Positions 43,085 to 55,198 of a stretch of 64,000 nucleotides of DNA are shown here, one piece after another. The stretch is from Pegoplata infirma (lineage: Eukaryota > Arthropoda > Insecta > Diptera > Anthomyiidae), in assembly GCA_963921195.1 (NCBI GenBank), contig OY992537.1, positions 62,236,400 through 62,300,399 on the forward strand, in the 5' to 3' direction. A program made the position numbers and the translations under genes. Positions within the stretch are counted from its first letter, which is position 1. The number at the start of each line of letters is the position of its first letter. A model generated the notes under the pieces. It saw only the letters and a program-made list of their open reading frames with translations, did no database searches and was not told the DNA's origin.

Positions 43085-43490
43085 GTGCAGAATACCACTC
43101 CAGTACCATGTGGGGGATGTTGTTTTGATAATAAAAAACTGTTTTTAACATGATAATGATGGTATTCACGTCAGAATTTTTTAGCTCTTGCAACAGTGCA
43201 AGATTGCAACTTTTTAAAAAAAAAAAACCATTAAATCAACCTTTTTACTTTTCTTTTACCTTTTACATGATGCGCTGTTGCAAATAAATTATCTCATTTT
43301 ATTTCAATAGAAATATAATTGCTACAATAACAAGCAAATAAAGTTGTAATTTTGACATTTCGCATTTTTGCAAGACTAAAATTGCTGACGTGAATTCCAT
43401 TAATGTTTTTAGCCTGGTGTCAAATTTTAAAAATGATGCAGGACGTCACCTCAGTTTTGCTAATAAGCTACCGACTAACAAAAAAGACAA
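43085..43490. repeat. Weak inverted repeat with GGTATTCACGTCAG
   Basis: ATGGTATTCACGTCAG (about 43152) is complemented by CTGACGTGAATTCCAT (about 43385). The right edge (AGCCTGGTGTCAAATTTTAA, about 43420) is an inverted copy of about 34480-34560. Confidence 0.5.
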
Positions 43491-43559
43491 TAAGAAGGTT
43501 TGTACCTAAGATAATAATTCACTTGCTGGTGGATAAAACCGTTCTTCACGAGCTGGTGA

Positions 43560-43800
43560 ATAAAAAGTAACATAATAATTTGAAAAAAAAAAAATAATTT
43601 TAATTTTTTTTTTTTTTTTTCATCAAAAAAAAAAAAAATTAATCAATTTTTTTTTTCTTAAAAAATTTTTTCTTCCATTTTTTTTTTTTTTAAGAAAATT
43701 AAATATTTTTTCATCAACATTTTTTTTTTCTTCATCAAAAACTTTTTTTCATCAATTTTTTTTTTTCAAAAAATTTTGTTTTCATAAATTTTTTTTAATC
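43560..43800. repeat. (T-run CATC)n simple array
   Basis: The complement of the GATGAAAA array at 32.77-33.2 kb, so the same simple repeat in the opposite orientation, 10.5 kb away. Confidence 0.8.
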
Positions 43801-43808
43801 ATAATTTT

Positions 43809-44051
43809 CCCAGCAAAATTTTCTGTTCCCAATAATCGGTTCCAGAACTAATCATTTAACCCTGCAACCGATCCTACTTAACATTCCAGAATCAATGATT
43901 TTTGTATGAAATTGTCCCAAAAGCAATCGTTTTTTAGAGCAAGTAGTTTTTTTGAACAAAAAAATTTACATAGAAAATTTTGATGTGATTACCATAGAAT
44001 ACATTCAAGAATCTGTTGAACTAGGAATTTGTTCCAAAAAATTTTTCTGGG
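43809..44051. mobile_element. MITE with CCCAGCAAAATTTT ends, copy 1
   Basis: Left CCCAGCAAAATTTTCTGTTCC (its first 14 bases form the repeat), right AAAAAATTTTTCTGGG. The interior contains CATTCCAGAATCAATGATTT and TAGAGCAAGTAGTTTTTTTG. Copy 2 at 47443-47684. Confidence 0.8.
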
Positions 44052-44900
44052 TTGTTTTTCATGAAAAAAAGGTTTCGTTTTTGTTCCATTTTTCACCAAA
44101 ACTCCTTTTTCATCAACTCGAACTTTTGACGTAAAAATGTTCCATTTGTTTAACAAATGTACAAAAAACAAGTGTGAGTGAAATTCGTAAAAAGGAAAAT
44201 TTGCTGCACCCTAATGCACATCTAAGCATGCTAATTATATTACTGGAAAATACTAATATTGCAATAAAAAAATAATACGTGTTTATAAAGATGTTTAAGA
44301 TTTTAAACAATTAAAAATTGGATTTTTTGTAAAAATTCTTTATATGAATCATTTTTACATTTTGGCGCTAAAATTACATTTGGGGAATTTCAAAACACGT
44401 TTTACAACTACTAATTTAAAATAATTGTTAATTTTTTTTAAATTGAAACATACAGTGTTGTAAAATTTAATTGACTGATAATAAAATAAATGAAAAAAGT
44501 TTACGAAACAGAGAATTGTTTTACAGGAAAATTAGTTAAAACGTGTCAAGAAAATTTTTCATGACAAAAATTGTAAGAATTTTTCATTTAAAAAAATCTG
44601 AATTTTACTATAATCCAGTAGATTCTAAGTCATTTTATCGAAAGAAAAATTTTCCGATGCAGATAAATTTTTTCGTTAAAAAAAGTCTAAGATTCTTATT
44701 TTTTTTTTCTTTTAATAGAGTTTTGGATTCTGTGGCATTTTTTTTGTTTCAGATTCTGGAACATTTTTTATACTTAAAAAGTCCAAGACTCTGAAAATTT
44801 TTTTTTTAAAGAAAAAGTTTTAGATTCTAAAATATTTTCGCAGTAGATTTATAATTTTATAAATTTTAAAATTTGTGTTATAATAACAAAATATTTCTTA
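44052..44900. other. AT-rich, no gene seen
   Basis: Contains short repeated phrases (AGATTCTAAGTCATTTT, AGATTCTGGAACATTTTT) like those near 59.0-59.2 kb; nothing coding. Confidence 0.4.
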
Positions 44901-45482
44901 CACTCAAAAAATTATGTTAGTAAAATCAACTGAAAATGTCAGTTAAAATAACTACTTTGTAAGTTGTTTTGGGGTCAACTACTTTTTCAGTTAAATCAAC
45001 TGACAATGTTAGTTATTTTAACTGACAAAAAACAACTGACTTATGCAGTAAAAACTACTTACATTTGTAGTCAAAACAACTAAAATGTAGTAAAAATAAA
45101 ATAATCAATAAATATTTTTTTTTTCATAAAATTTTTTAGAAAAAAATTTGAAGACCAAATTTTTTCAGTTTTTTTTTTTTTTTTTTTTAAAAAAAAAAGT
45201 TGTGGAAAACAAAAAAAAACGAAAATTTATTTTTATTTTTTGGAAAAAAACTTTGAACATTTTTCAGAGATAAAAAAAAATCAAATTAACTACTTTAAAT
45301 AACTGTTACTACATCACTGTACATTTTTGTTAGTTACTCAAAAAAACTACTTAAAATAACTAACAGAAATAGTTGTTTGATATTTTTCATTCAAAAACAA
45401 CTGACTTTGTAGTTGAAAACAACTAACTACTGTGAAATATACAAACAACTAACATGTAGTAACTTACATTATTTTCTGAGTG
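44901..45482. mobile_element. CACTC-ended MITE (family 1, copy 2)
   Basis: Ends CACTCAAAAAATTATGT and ATTATTTTCTGAGTG, 2 bp TA duplication. An inverted copy of 5280-5775, with shared GTAGTTGAAAACAACTAACT and AACAACTGACTTTGTAG words. Confidence 0.82.
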
Positions 45483-45791
45483 TAGAATTACGAATCTTTG
45501 ATAAATATAAATAAAACGACAGTTAAATTTATTTGGCATGTGTCATCAGGTGTGACACAGTTTTATATACAATGTGTAATTTGCATTTTCAAAATTATAA
45601 ACGCATTTTTTGTGTGTTTATTAGAGTGGAATGTAAATTTTGTTTTTATTATACCCTACATTTACAATTAGCATTATAATACGATCCAGGGGCTTAGTTT
45701 ATTTAAGACTGCATCATGAATCCGACAGTAAGATGGACATCGCTGTAATGTCTAACAATCAATCTACAATCAATTATATATACACTATACA
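45483..45791. repeat. Short dispersed-repeat remnant
   Basis: Holds TATTATACCCTACATTTACA and AGTAAGATGGACATCGCTGT, the kind of ending seen in the GACGGACG repeats. No gene. Confidence 0.4.
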
Positions 45792-46714
45792 TTATTTTGG
45801 AAATGTTGGAAATGTTGAGACGGTACCCCCTCATTTTTTTCCTTTTGACTAAAAAATAACTCAGGAAAAATTTTACGCCCCTACGACCACGCCTTCCCTA
45901 CGCGACGGGGCCGTAAAGAGCGGGGCCTTAAAAATCATTTTTCCATACAAAGCAAAAAATTTTTTTTTTTATTTTTATTTTTTTTGTTATTAATTATAAT
46001 ATTACTTGATTAGCTTATTCACGACAAAAAATTTGATTTTGGTGGGATGAGGCTTTCAGTTCTAAGAAATTTTTCGAAAAAAAAAATTTAGAGCTTTTGG
46101 GTCCTACAGTAAAAATTTTTTAAAATTTTTTTTTTTTAGTTTTGACAAGCAACGGTTTTAGTTGTAATGTTGCTTTTAATGGTATATATTCATAAAAAAA
46201 TATTATTCATATCTGTGACATCTTGATCGTGTATCGAAAAACATCAAAAATGCATTTTTTACCCTTTTTTAGATCACGATAAAGATGTCACAGGTAAGAA
46301 TAATATTTTTTTATGAAAATATATCATTAAAAGAAACAATTCAACTAAAACGGTTGCTTGTCAAAACTAAAAAAAAATATTTTTTAAAAAATGTTTACTG
46401 TAGGACCCCAAAAGCTCTAAATTTTTTTTTTTTAATTTTTTTAGAACTTAAAGCCTCATCCCATCAAAATCAAATTTTTTGTCGTGAATAAGCTAATCAA
46501 GTAATATTTTAATTAATAACAAAAAAATTAAAAATCAAAAAAAAAATTTTTTGCTTTGTATGGAAAAATGATTTTTAAGGCCCCGCTCTTTACGGCCCCG
46601 TCGCGTAGGGAAGGCGTGGTCGTAGGGGCGTAAAATTTTTTCTGAGTTATTTTTTAGTCAAAAGGAAAAAAATGAGGGGGTACCGTCTCAACATTACCAA
46701 CATTTCCAAAATAA
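45792..46714. mobile_element. Foldback element, about 450 bp arms
   Basis: Left TTATTTTGGAAATGTTGG and GAGACGGTACCCCCTC; right GAGGGGGTACCGTCTCAACA and CCAACATTTCCAAAATAA. GCGACGGGGCCGTAAAGAGC (left) is complemented at about 46590. The arms meet at about 46253, with almost no loop. Confidence 0.85.
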
Positions 46715-46873
46715 GGGACACTCTAATATACACTTTATGGGGTCATGGACCGATATTTCCATTCGATACTTATGAAATGGCAAAGTGGTGTTCACTTATA
46801 CGCAGTGAAATCATATCGCTCATTCACTAAGTGAATGAGCGAAATGATCTCATGATAAATTAAATTTTACTTT

Positions 46874-47319
46874 TATAGTGTCATAACTCAAACGTGATTT
46901 TTAAGTTAGTAATATAGAATTATTCGTTATATCCTCCCTTAAATTGAGTTAAAAATTCGTATTTATATCTTTTAAACTCACCGTTTGAGAAGAAAACACG
47001 ATATAATTACATTTTCTATGTACCGGGCTTTTCCAATGAAAAAACAGTTTCAATTGAAAGGCTTATTGCAAAAGCTTGATAAGCAACATTTTATTTTTTG
47101 GAAAGATTTTCGCCAGAAGTTTTGTTTAAACCCTTCGTACAAGTATCTTGAATATGAAAGTTCTTCAAAAGATATATTTTTATCATTATTTCAATGTTTT
47201 TAAGGCAAAAACCACCATAAAATGAAATGTTGCTTATCGAGTTTTTACAATAAGCCCTTCAATTGTAAACTTTAAACGCGTTTTCTGCAAAATCAAATAT
47301 TTTGAGTTATGACACTATA
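46874..47319. mobile_element. Foldback/MITE with TATAGTGTCATAACTCAAA ends
   Basis: TATAGTGTCATAACTCAAA at the left and TTTGAGTTATGACACTATA at the right are exact complements. GCTTATTGCAAAAGCTTGAT / AAGCAACATTTTA pairs with sequence near 47225-47265. Confidence 0.75.
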
Positions 47320-47442
47320 CAAGTAAATGAGCGATTTGTTTTTCAAATTCTAATTGCACTCTATTATTTTACAACATTGAGCAACAACAAATTGTAAGTC
47401 AAATCCTATTTTTTCAGTTCTCTAGAGTGTGTATATGCCTAA

Positions 47443-47684
47443 CCCAGCAAAATTTTCTGTTCCAAATAATCGGTTCCAGAACGCATCAAACTACCCTGCA
47501 ACCGGTTCTACTTAACATTCCAGAATCAATGATTTTTGTTTGAAATTGTCCCGAAAGCAGTCGTTTTTTAGAGCAAGTAGTTTTTTTGAAAAATACTTTT
47601 ACATAGAAAATTTTGTTGTGATTACCGTAGAATATATTCAAGAATCTATTGAACCAGGAATTTGTTCCAAAAAATTTTCCTGGG
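47443..47684. mobile_element. MITE with CCCAGCAAAATTTT ends, copy 2
   Basis: About 85-90% like 43809-44051 by eye, same orientation; ends CCCAGCAAAATTTT and AAAATTTTCCTGGG. Confidence 0.8.
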
Positions 47685-48432
47685 AAATGACTTCATTTAA
47701 ACATAAACAAAATAATTATGCCAACATAATTATAAAAAAATATTTTTATTTAAGAAAATAAACAAATAAAACTAAATACTACATTAAGGCATTATTTTTC
47801 AGACAACGCTTAAGACTTTTAGTTAACTTAAATTTTGTTTAAGCAACTAAGTAGAGATTTTAAAAAGACAATCCGTCTAAAAAAAATTTTAGTCCTAGAA
47901 AAAGAAAACTTGCACTAAAATGTAAGTAAACACTTAACACTAAAATTCGTCTTAAGTCTGTTAAACTCTTGTGTAAGCTTTTTAAACCAACCGTATGATA
48001 ATAAAAAAAAAAAAAATAACAACAATAATATCAGACGTAATAAACATAAATATACCAAAATAAAGGGCTGTCGGAAAAATTTTGAGAGTTAAAAAATATT
48101 TTTGAAATATTTTTGATACAAATGATTTTGAAACCAATTTGCCAGAAACATGTTTTAAAGAGTAATTAATTCTGCCTCAGTCCACTCCTCATACATAGTA
48201 CTTTTTAAATTTTGTTTTTAATTTTTGAAATCTCACAATTACTTAATTAGTCTGTATAATTAACAAACAACCCACTTATCCGTTAGTGAGCAATTATATA
48301 TCAATATACAAACATGATATCTTTTACCACATAGTACTGAATTCTTATTACAATTTACTAAAACTTAACTGGGCTGTAGTATTAGCGCCTATATAATCGT
48401 TGTACAAACTTAAAAAAAATATTATTATATAT
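47685..48432. other. AT-rich, no gene seen
   Basis: Contains CTTAAGACTTTTAGTTAACT (47808) and GTCTTAAGTCTGTTAAA (47950), both near-matches of the dispersed 16-mer; otherwise featureless. Confidence 0.4.
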
Positions 48433-48781
48433 TAGGGTGGAGCAAATTTCCCTTTTTTTAATTTCGAAAACATAGGGGTCGGGAAAGTTGCATGTTAGGG
48501 TCGATATTAACATACAAAAATATTATACCTGTGGGACAATGGCTTTGGGTTCCTTTTTTGACTTGAAAATCGAAAAACTCCAAATAAATGAAAAAAAAAA
48601 TAAAGTTTTTTGAATTTTTTTTGCTGAAAATATTAATTTTCATTCTGACATTGCTGAAAAAATGTTTTTATAGTAAAAACTTTTTTTTTTTGGTCAGTAA
48701 AAATTTTTGTGTATTAATATCGACCCTAAAACTTTTCCGACGTTTTCGAATTTCGAAAAAAAATAAATTTGCTCCACCCTA
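48433..48781. mobile_element. MITE with TAGGGTGGAGCAAATTT ends
   Basis: TAGGGTGGAGCAAATTT and AAATTTGCTCCACCCTA are exact inverted ends; GGGTCGATATTAACATA and TATTAATATCGACCCTAA continue the arms. A widespread dipteran MITE type. Confidence 0.85.
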
Positions 48782-49522
48782 CTATATTTATAACAAGTTT
48801 GGCGCATGCCAATTGCGTGTGTAAATGGTAAAAATAAAACTTAAAAAACAAAAATTGTTAAAACTTTTAACTACTGCTGCAATTTGATTAGATTTTATAA
48901 CGTTTATACGTTTCTTTTTGTTTTAAATTTTGTTTTTTTTTTTTCTTTAGTATTACGTTTTTGCTATTTACTTAAAGTGTTTAAATTTTATTTTTTTATA
49001 TTATAACAACATATTTAAGAGTTGCAATAACACCAAGTCAAGTATTTTTATATATTTTTTTTATAGTTGTACATAATAAATATTTTGAAAATTTTAATTT
49101 GTTTAAAAAGCAGTTGTTGTAACACATGAAGCTAATAATAAGAATAAAAACAATTAAATAAAAAAATAGAAAAAACAGAAAAATTTATAAAAAATTAATC
49201 AAAAATTTTTTGGAAGTCTAGCATACATATTATGCTTTTAAATGATTTGAAAGTGCACGTGTCTTAAGTCTTTTGTTTGACTTGTATATGTTGCCATCAT
49301 TAAACATTTTCTGAATTTTAATTATTTTTCTTAGGAAATTTTTAATTTTTTTTTCTATTGAACATTTTAAATATTTTTCTATAAAAAATTTTAAAATTCT
49401 TTACGATTTATTAATATAAAATAAAAAAATTAACTATATAAAATCATAAATTTATTTTAATTTAGAAAAATAGAAAAACTTATAAAAATTCAATCGAAAA
49501 AAATTTACTAAGTCTAGCATAT
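48782..49522. other. AT-rich, no gene; carries one 16-mer
   Basis: The 16-mer CTTAAGTCTTTTGTTT is at 49263-49278. The phrase around it (AAAGTGCACGTGTCTTAAG... and TTGCCATCATTAAA) is repeated at 51464 and 51757. ATTTTTCTATAGAAAA-like words appear at 49371-49390. Confidence 0.45.
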
Positions 49523-49526
49523 ATAT

Positions 49527-51440
49527 GGGGCATTCCATGTGAAATCGGATACTTTGAAAAACTTTTTTTTTAGATTTTCCCAATTTGTTTACAGTTTTTA
49601 GTACCCTTCGAAAACTCCTTCGTGGTAAATTTACAGATTTTTTTGATTACCCGTTCAAAAGATATCGAATTTTTAAAAATTGGTAGTTTGTTCCTTTACT
49701 CAAACTTCTTTTAATCATAACTTCTTCAATAATGGTCCAAATTTCATTTTTTTTTTTTCAAAATTTTTGTTTTTTTACGTACTTTTTAAAAAAAATCCCA
49801 AAAAATTCTTAAAAGCGCTCTTGTATGCGATTTTTAAGTTTTTAAATTTAAATCTCATTTTTGAAAATGTTTGTACTCTTCGATTTTTTTGAAATTTTTT
49901 TGTGTAAAACTTCAATCGATTCAACAAATTTTTTGCCCAGGAGGATCGTGGATAACGATTATTACTATTTTTTTAAATTTTTTGAAAAAAATTTATTGTA
50001 ATTTTCCAATCTTAAAATCATTTCTACTGCTCCAATGGTGCGTCATAGAGGGGTCATTTATAAGACCGACCCCCATTAATTTGTACGTCTTAACATTTCA
50101 TTGGAACAAACTAATACCCTATCTCCAATTTCAAAGGGGGCTCCCACACAAAATGACATTTTTTCAAATTTGTTGCAACCGCTCCAACTGCCCTAATAGA
50201 GCCCTTAGAGCAACAAAATGTATGACCGACCCACAATATTTTTTTAGTCCAAACATTTTCTCTGAACACACCTACCCTCTATCTTTAACTGTTAATGCGG
50301 TCCCCATACAATTTTTTTTATTTTTTGTAAATTTGTTTTATTTAATCAGCTTCTACCGGTCCAATGGTGCGTCCGAGAGGGGTCATTAGTGAGACCGACC
50401 CCCATTTATTTTTACCCTGCAACATTTTTCAAAACATACCTACTGCCTAAGTAGGACCCTATACAAATAACAGTTGGAGCAAATTTTATAAAAATGTAAT
50501 TTTGTATGGGAGCATACTTAGGGGGCTGAGATAGGGCGTAGGTATGTTTTGAAAAAATGTTGCAGGGTAAAAATAAATGGGGGTCGGTCTCATTAATGAC
50601 CCCTCTCGGACGCACCATTGGACCGGCAGAAGCTGATTAAAAAAAACAAATTTACAAAAAATAAAAAAAATTGTATGGGGACCGCCTTAACAGTTAAAGA
50701 TAGAGGGTAGGTGTATTCAGAGAAAATGTTTGGACTGAAAAAATATTGTGGGTCGGCCATACATTTTGTTGCTCTAAGGGCAGTTAGAGCGGTTGGAACA
50801 AATTTTAAAAAATGTCGTTTTGTGTGGGAGCCCCCTTAGAAATTGGAGATAGTTATTAGTTTGTTCCAAAGAAATATTAATACGTAAAAATTAAAGTTGG
50901 TCGGTCTTAGAAAGGACCCCTCTATGACGCACCATTGGAGCAGTAGAAATGATTTTAAGATTGGAAAATTACAATAAAGTTTTTTCAAAAAATTTAAAAA
51001 AATAGTAATAATCGTTATCCCACGATCCTCCTGGGCAAAAAATTTGTAGAATTGATAGAAGTTTTACACAAAAAAATTTCAAAAAAATCGAAGAGTACAA
51101 ACATTTTCAAATTGAGATTTAAATTTTAAAACTTAAAAATCGCTTACTAAAGCGTTTTTAAGAATTTTTTAGGATTTTTTTTTTTAAAGTACGCAAAAAA
51201 ACAAAAATTTTGAAAAAAAAAAATTGAAATTTGGACCATTATTGAAGAAGTTATGATTAAAAGAAGTTTGAGTAAAGGAACAAACTACCAATTTTTAAAA
51301 ATTCGATATCTTTTGAAAGGGTCATCAAAAAAATCTGAAAATTTACCACGAAGGAGTTTTCGAAGGGTACTAAAAACTGTAAACAAATTGGGAAAATCTA
51401 AAAAAGTTTTTAAAGTGTCCGATTGCACATGGAATGCCCC
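49527..51440. mobile_element. Intact foldback GGGGCATTCC, about 950 bp arms
   Basis: Ends GGGGCATTCCATGTG and CACATGGAATGCCCC, 4 bp ATAT duplication (49523-49526, 51441-51444). The arms (49527-50468 and 50502-51440) are near-perfect complements with a loop of about 33 bp. No transposase. A single-arm copy lies in the peroxidase gene's last intron (7778-10735). Confidence 0.9.
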
Positions 51441-51444
51441 ATAT

Positions 51445-52550
51445 ATTTTTTTAAATTTTTTAAAAGTGCACGTGTCTTAAGTCTTTTGTTTTAACTTTAC
51501 ATATTACCACCAATTAAAAATTTCAGAATTTTAAATATATTTCTATAGAAAATTTTAAGCAATTTAACATAGATAATTTTAAATATTTTTCTATAGAAAA
51601 TTTTAAATATTTTTCTATAGAAAATTCTTCACAATTTTTTAATATAAAATAAAAAAATAAAATTTATTTTATTTAAAAAAAATAGAGAAATTTATAAAAA
51701 TTTAATCAAATATAATTTTTTCAAGTCTTGCATACACATTAAATTTTTAAAATATCTAAAAGTGCATGTGTCTTAAGTCTTTTGTTTGAACTTTACATAT
51801 TGCCACCATTAAAAGTTTTTAATATTTAAAATATTTTGCTATAGAAAATTTTAAATGTTTTTCTACAGAACATTTTTTAATACTTTACAACTTATTAAAA
51901 TAAATTTTAAAAAATGTTTAAATTTTATTTTATATTTATATTAAAAACATTTTCTATGAAATACCTTATATTTAACGATTATGTCTAAAAATGTGTTAAA
52001 TTTAAATTTCTTTTTAAATTGCCAATTAATATGTATCTACAGGAGGTCTTAGATACCCCCCATAACAGTTTAAATACAGATTTAATTAATTACATTAAAA
52101 TTTCAAAACGAAAGACTTAAGACAAAACTTTAAACTTTTCACTTTCATTTAATCATTAAAAAAAAATGTGTTAAGTGTAAGTTAAATACAAATATCTTTA
52201 AAAAAAACTGCATGCTAATATTTAACCAGCAATTAATAAATTTAATAAATGGCTAAAAAAAATATTTTACACATCTTGGTTTAAAAATAAACAAAAGAAA
52301 AAAATATAAATAAAAAAAATATTTATTTTTTAAGCCATAAATATTTATACTTGAGTTGCAAGAGTTACTGAATACACTAGGCTCAAATATTAAGAGGAAT
52401 TTTAAATTTTTAATTACAACTTTTTATAAAATTTTAAGAATTTCAGTTTCTTGGAACAACTCTAATTAAAAAAAAATCTGAAAAAATCAGGCAAAGCTTT
52501 TCGCACCAAGTAATATAAAATATGGGATCAGAGACCACTAAAAAATTGTA
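51445..52550. other. AT-rich with tandem copies of a 16-mer-containing unit
   Basis: 16-mers at 51476-51491 and 51772-51787 sit in a repeated unit of about 300 bp that also holds TATTTTTCTATAGAAAATTT. A one-mismatch reverse copy is at 52106-52121. No gene. Confidence 0.5.
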
Positions 52551-52554
52551 CAGA

Positions 52555-55198
52555 TAAAAAATTCTCAGATTTTTTCTACACAAAAATTGACATTTTTTTT
52601 CTATAGAAAAATTCTCAGATTTTTTGATATAGAAAAATTCTCAGATTGTTTTTATAGAAAAATTTATAGAAAACTTCTTATTCTTTCTTTGAAAAATTTT
52701 TAGATTTTTTCTATAGAAAAATTCTTAGATCTTTTCTATAGAAAAATTCTTAGATCTTTTCTATAGAAAAATTCTTAGTTTTTTTCTATTAAAAAATTCT
52801 TAGATTTTTTTTATAGAAAAATTCTTAGATTTTTTTTATAGAAAAATTCTTAGATTTTTTCTATAGAAAAATTCTTAGATTTTTTCTATAGAAAAATTCT
52901 TAGATTTTTTCTATAGAAAAATTCTTAGATTTTTTCTATAGAAAAATTCTTAGATTTTTTCTATAGAAAAATTCTTAGATTTTTTCTATAGAAAAATTCT
53001 TAGATTTTTTCTATAGAAAAAAACAAAGAATTTTTCTATAGAAAAATCTAAGAGTTTTTCTATAGAAAAAATCTAAGAATTTTTCGATAGAAAAAATTAA
53101 TAGAAAAGTTTAAAAATTTTCCGATTTTTTCTATAGAAAAATTCTAAAATTTTTTCTATAGAAAAATTCTCAGATTTTTTCTATAGAAAAATTCTTGGAT
53201 TATTTCTATAGAAAATTCTTAGATTTTTTCTATAAAAAAAAATTTACATTTTTTCTATAGAAAAATTTTCAAATTGTCAGATTTTTTCTATAGAAAAATT
53301 CACAGATTTTTTGCTATAAAAAAATTCTCAGATTGTTTTTATAGAAAAATTCTTCGGTTTATTCTATAGAAAAATTCTTAGATTTTTTTCTTAGAAAAAT
53401 TTTTAGAGTTTTTCTATAGAAAAATGCTTAGATTTTTTCTATAGAAAAAAATCTTAGAGTTGTTCTATAGAAAAATTCTTAGATTTGTCTACAGAAAAAT
53501 TTAAGATTTTTTCTATAGAAAAAAACAAAGAATTTTTCTGTAGAAAAATCTAAGAGTTTTTCTATAGAAAAAATTTAAGAATTTTTCGATAGAAAAAATC
53601 TAAAAATTTTTCTAAGAAAAAAATCTAAGAATTTTTCTATAGAATAAACCTAAGAATTTTTCTATAAAAACAATCAGAGAATTTTTCTTAGATTTTTTCT
53701 ATAAAAAAATTTTCACATTTTTGCTATTCGGTTTATTCTATAGAAAAATTCTTAGATTCTTAGATTTTTTCTATAGAAAAATTCTTAGATTGTTTCTATA
53801 GAAAAATTCTTAGATTTTTTCTATAGAAAAATTTGATTTTTTCTATAGAAAAAAATCTTAGAATTGTTCTATAGAAAAATTTTTAGATTTGTCTATAAAA
53901 AAATTCTTAGCTTTTTTCTATAGAAAAATCTAAGATTTTTTCAATAAAAAAATCTGAGAATTGTTCTATAGAAAAAATAAAAGAATTTTTCTATAGAAAC
54001 AATCTAAGAATTTTTCTATAGAAAAAATTTATGAATTTTTCGATAGAAAAAATCAATAGAAAAAGTTTAAAAATTCTTAGATTTTTTCTATAGAAAAAAT
54101 GCGAAAATTTTTTTATAGCAAAAATCTAAGAATTTTTCTATAGAAAAAATCTAAGAATTTTTCTATAGAAAAATCTAAGAATTTTTCTATAGAAAAAATT
54201 TAAGAACTTTTCGATAGAAAAATCAATTGAAAAAGTTTAAAAATTCTTAGATTTTTTCTATAGAAAAATTCTTAGATTTTTTTCTATAGAAAAATTCTTA
54301 GATTTTTTCTATAGAAAAATTCTTAGATTTTTGCTATAAAAAAATGTTCACATTTTTTCTATAGAAAAATTCTTAGATTTTTTCTATAGAAAAATTCTTA
54401 GATTTTTTCTATAGAAAAATTCTTAGATTTTTTCTATAGAAAAATTCTTAGATTTTTTCTATAGAAAAATTCTTAGATTTTTTCTATAGAAAAATTCTTA
54501 GATTTTTTCTATAGAAAAATTCTTAGATTTTTTCTATAGAAAAATTCTCAGATTTTTTCTTCAGAAAAATTCTCAGATTTTTTTATAGAAAAATTCTCAT
54601 ATTTTTTCTGTAGAAAAATTCTCAGATTTTTTCAAGGAAAAATTCTCAGATTTTTTTTTATAGAAAAATTTTCACATTTTTTCTATAGAAAAATTTTCAC
54701 ATTTTTTCTATAGAAAAATTTTCACATTTTCTATAGAAAAATTTTCACATTTTTTCTATAGAAAAATTTTCACATTTTTTCTATAGAAAAATTTTCACAT
54801 TTTTTCTATAGAAAAATTTTTAAATTTTTTCTATAGAAAAATTTTTAAATTTTTTCTATAGAAAAATTTTCACATTTTTTCTATAGAAAAATTTTCACAT
54901 TTTTTCTATAGAAAAATTTTCACATTTTTTCTATAGAAAAATTTTCACATTTTTTCTATAGAAAAATCTTCACATTTTTTCTATAGAAAAATTTTTAAAT
55001 TTTTCTATAGAAAAATTTTCACATTTTTTCTATAGAAAAATTTTCACATTTTTTCTATAGAAAAATTTTCACATTTTTTCTATAGAAAAATTTTCACATT
55101 TTTTCTATAGAAAAATTTTCACATTTTTTCTATAGAAAAATTTCACATTTTTTCTATAGAAAAATTTTCACATTTTTTCTATAGAAAAATTTTCACAG
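52555..55198. repeat. Minisatellite built on TTTTTCTATAGAAAAA
   Basis: About 100 copies at 24-26 bp spacing. Each has the 16 bp palindrome TTTTTCTATAGAAAAA plus a short spacer. The spacer is TTCTTAGA in most of 52.68-54.55 kb and TTTTCACA in 54.66-55.19 kb. Blocks at about 53.02-53.10, 53.51-53.69 and 53.93-54.24 kb have the spacer inverted (TCTAAGAA). Confidence 0.95.

Noticed and set aside
52555..55198. Evenly spaced palindromic repeats resembling a CRISPR array
   Set aside because: Spacers are only 8-10 bp and nearly identical, there are no cas genes, and the DNA is eukaryotic; it is a minisatellite.
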